From Armatimonadota bacterium (GTDB lineage Bacteria; Armatimonadota; Zipacnadia; Zipacnadales; UBA11051), in assembly GCA_030612305.1 (NCBI GenBank), contig JAUWOG010000117.1:1-7213 (forward strand): DNA of 7,213 nucleotides, given 5' to 3'. This document shows, piece by piece, positions 6,071 through 7,213 of this stretch. A model generated the notes under the pieces. The model ran no database searches, was not told the origin of the DNA, and worked only from the letters and a program-made list of their open reading frames with translations. Position 1 is the first letter of the stretch. Every line of letters starts with the position of its first letter. A program made the position numbers and the translations under genes.

Positions 6071-6876
6071 CAACTATCTGGGTCGTCTGCGGAGCCGGGC
6101 GCGGCGTCGGCAAGACCCATCTGGCACAGCGGCTCTGCGAGGTCCTGCCCGAGGCCACCTGTGCCAAATGTGGGCGCGGCGAACCGAAGCCGGACAAGCC
6201 CGCGAACTTCTTCACGACACAGAAGCAGTTGGCGTCCTTCATCGCCGCATCACGCCCCTTGCACGAGCACATCGTCGTGGAATCCAACGCCTGGGCCTGC
6301 AGTGGCGAGGGTGATATCGTCATCTATGTGGATGCCGTCGAGGGCGAAACGAATGTCCGCAGCGATGCCAGGGCGTTGCGAGCCAAATCCCATCTCCAGG
6401 TCGCAAAGGACGCCTCAGCCGGCGACTGGCAAACCGTTCTCGCCGACAAGTTGCCTGACCCCGCATTGTGCGAGGCCGTCTGCGCGGTCCTCGCAGAACA
6501 GCAGCGCTACCTGCAAAGGCCCGCCCTCGCAGTCCGCAGCAAGGTCTGGTTCGTCGCAGATGACACGCATGCCTTGGGCCCGGGCGTGGCCCGGCTCCTC
6601 GAGGGCGTCGAGCGCCATGGCACGCTGCGACAGGCGGCTCGTACAGCGCAGATGAGCTACCGCTATGCCTGGGGCCTCATCAAGGCCGCAGAAAAGCAAC
6701 TCCACAGGCGTCTGGTCCTGCCTTCTCCAGGCGGAGTCGGCGGCGGTCGCTCGACACTCTCTGCTCACGGCCGCCATCTCCTCGGGGTCTTCCAGCGCGT
6801 CAGCAGCGAAGTCGCCGACTTTGCCGATGCGCGCTTCGCCGCTCACTACCACAAGGAGCCACCCGATGGACAGTAG
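6067..6876 (+). CDS. Fusion of P-loop NTPase (MobB-like?) and ModE-type winged-helix DNA-binding domain
   Basis: This 269-residue protein joins two domains. Residues 1-150 begin with a beta strand and a Walker A motif, GAGRGVGKT (9-17, Lys16), then Cys32 and Cys35 in CAKCGRG, an ESNAW motif (72-76) after a hydrophobic strand, and DIVIYVDAVEG (83-93). The fold is P-loop GTPase/ATPase-like, broadly reminiscent of MobB, but the CxxC and ESN motifs are not standard MobB, so that label is tentative. Residues about 174-245 match the ModE N-terminal domain: LLEGVERHGTLRQAAR, MSYRYAWGLI, then the GGVGGGRSTLSAHG wing. The two molybdate-binding MOP domains of full ModE are absent. TTG 6067 overlaps the previous stop, and the last 11 bases overlap moeA. 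By context it could sense nucleotide or cofactor status and regulate molybdenum genes, or assist MobA. No ModE operator is evident in the window. Confidence 0.88.
   Translation: MTTIWVVCGAGRGVGKTHLAQRLCEVLPEATCAKCGRGEPKPDKPANFFTTQKQLASFIAASRPLHEHIVVESNAWACSGEGDIVIYVDAVEGETNVRSDARALRAKSHLQVAKDASAGDWQTVLADKLPDPALCEAVCAVLAEQQRYLQRPALAVRSKVWFVADDTHALGPGVARLLEGVERHGTLRQAARTAQMSYRYAWGLIKAAEKQLHRRLVLPSPGGVGGGRSTLSAHGRHLLGVFQRVSSEVADFADARFAAHYHKEPPDGQ
6853..6858 (+). promoter_or_regulatory. Ribosome binding site for moeA (ATG 6866)
   Basis: AAGGAG seven bases before ATG 6866, inside the end of the fusion gene. It favours ATG 6866 over the in-frame ATG at 6884. Confidence 0.75.
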
Positions 6877-7213
6877 CCAGGCCATGATCCCTCTCGACGA
6901 AGCATTCCGGATGCTCGATGAGACCCTTCCTGACCTCAAGCTGGCCGCCGAGACAATGCCCGTCCGCCAGGCCCTCGGTCGCGTGTTGCTTGCCGATCAG
7001 ACATCCCGCGTTGACCTTCCACCCTTCGACAAATCCGCCATGGACGGGTATGCAGTCCTCCCTGACGATGAGCGCGACGAGTACCGCCTCCTCGAGACCA
7101 TCGCCGCCGGACAAATCGGAGCCGCACAACTTGCTCCAGGAACCACGATCAAGGTGATGACGGGGGCCCCGGTCCCTGCCGGTACGGGTCGGGTCATTAT
7201 CATTGAGCGCACA
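6866..7213 (+). CDS. moeA: MoeA, molybdopterin molybdenumtransferase (5' part, truncated by window end)
   Basis: The first 116 codons of an open frame that runs off the window; full MoeA is about 400 residues. MoeA inserts molybdate into adenylylated molybdopterin, the step just before MobA acts. Visible hallmarks are the N-terminal IPLDEAFRML helix, ALGRVLLAD, the near-invariant PPFDKSAMDGYAV (normally with Asn where Lys stands here), and KVMTGAPVPAGTGRVIIIE at the end. The start ATG 6866 has AAGGAG seven bases upstream and overlaps the end of the preceding gene by 11 bases, so it belongs to the same transcript. No frameshift is seen. Whether other Moco genes or fdhD follow cannot be seen. 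Confidence 0.95.
   Translation, partial: MDSSQAMIPLDEAFRMLDETLPDLKLAAETMPVRQALGRVLLADQTSRVDLPPFDKSAMDGYAVLPDDERDEYRLLETIAAGQIGAAQLAPGTTIKVMTGAPVPAGTGRVIIIERT

Overview
The window is a single, densely packed plus-strand operon from a GC-rich bacterium. It encodes an iron-sulfur/molybdenum (or tungsten) formate dehydrogenase together with the proteins that make or manage its pterin cofactor. The gene set suggests an anaerobe or facultative anaerobe that couples formate to NAD(P) and possibly ferredoxin. The nearest known architectures are the Moorella-type and clostridial formate dehydrogenases and the FdsGBA enzyme of Rhodobacter, but the sequence alone does not fix the phylum. I saw no RNA genes, CRISPR arrays, insertion sequences or transposon ends.

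Layout. Positions 36-548 encode a NuoE/FdsG-like [2Fe-2S] subunit. Positions 545-2398 encode a NuoF-like flavin/NAD subunit that has an extra N-terminal thioredoxin-like [2Fe-2S] domain and an extra C-terminal 2x[4Fe-4S] domain, as in HydB/HymB proteins. Positions 2470-5163 encode an 897-residue formate dehydrogenase alpha chain with a NuoG-like N-terminal iron-sulfur module and Cys, not selenocysteine, at the metal-ligand position. Positions 5163-5780 encode MobA, which attaches GMP to molybdopterin. Positions 5777-6070 encode a small unrecognised protein ending in a CQLGCF motif. Positions 6067-6876 encode a fusion of a P-loop NTPase domain and a ModE-type winged-helix DNA-binding domain. 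Positions 6866-7213 hold the start of moeA (molybdenum insertase), cut by the window edge.

The genes are probably co-translated. Five of the six junctions are stop/start overlaps (GTGA, TGATG, GTGA, TTGA and an 11-base overlap). The only real gap is 71 bases, before the catalytic subunit. Electrons from formate would pass from the molybdenum site through the iron-sulfur chain of the alpha chain to the NuoE/NuoF-like pair, where FMN reduces NAD(P)+, or run in reverse for CO2 reduction. The ferredoxin-like tail of the NuoF-like subunit makes a ferredoxin branch (electron bifurcation) possible. MoeA and MobA supply the bis-MGD cofactor. The small protein and the NTPase-ModE fusion are the least understood members and the best candidates for a new molybdenum-sensing or cofactor-delivery function.
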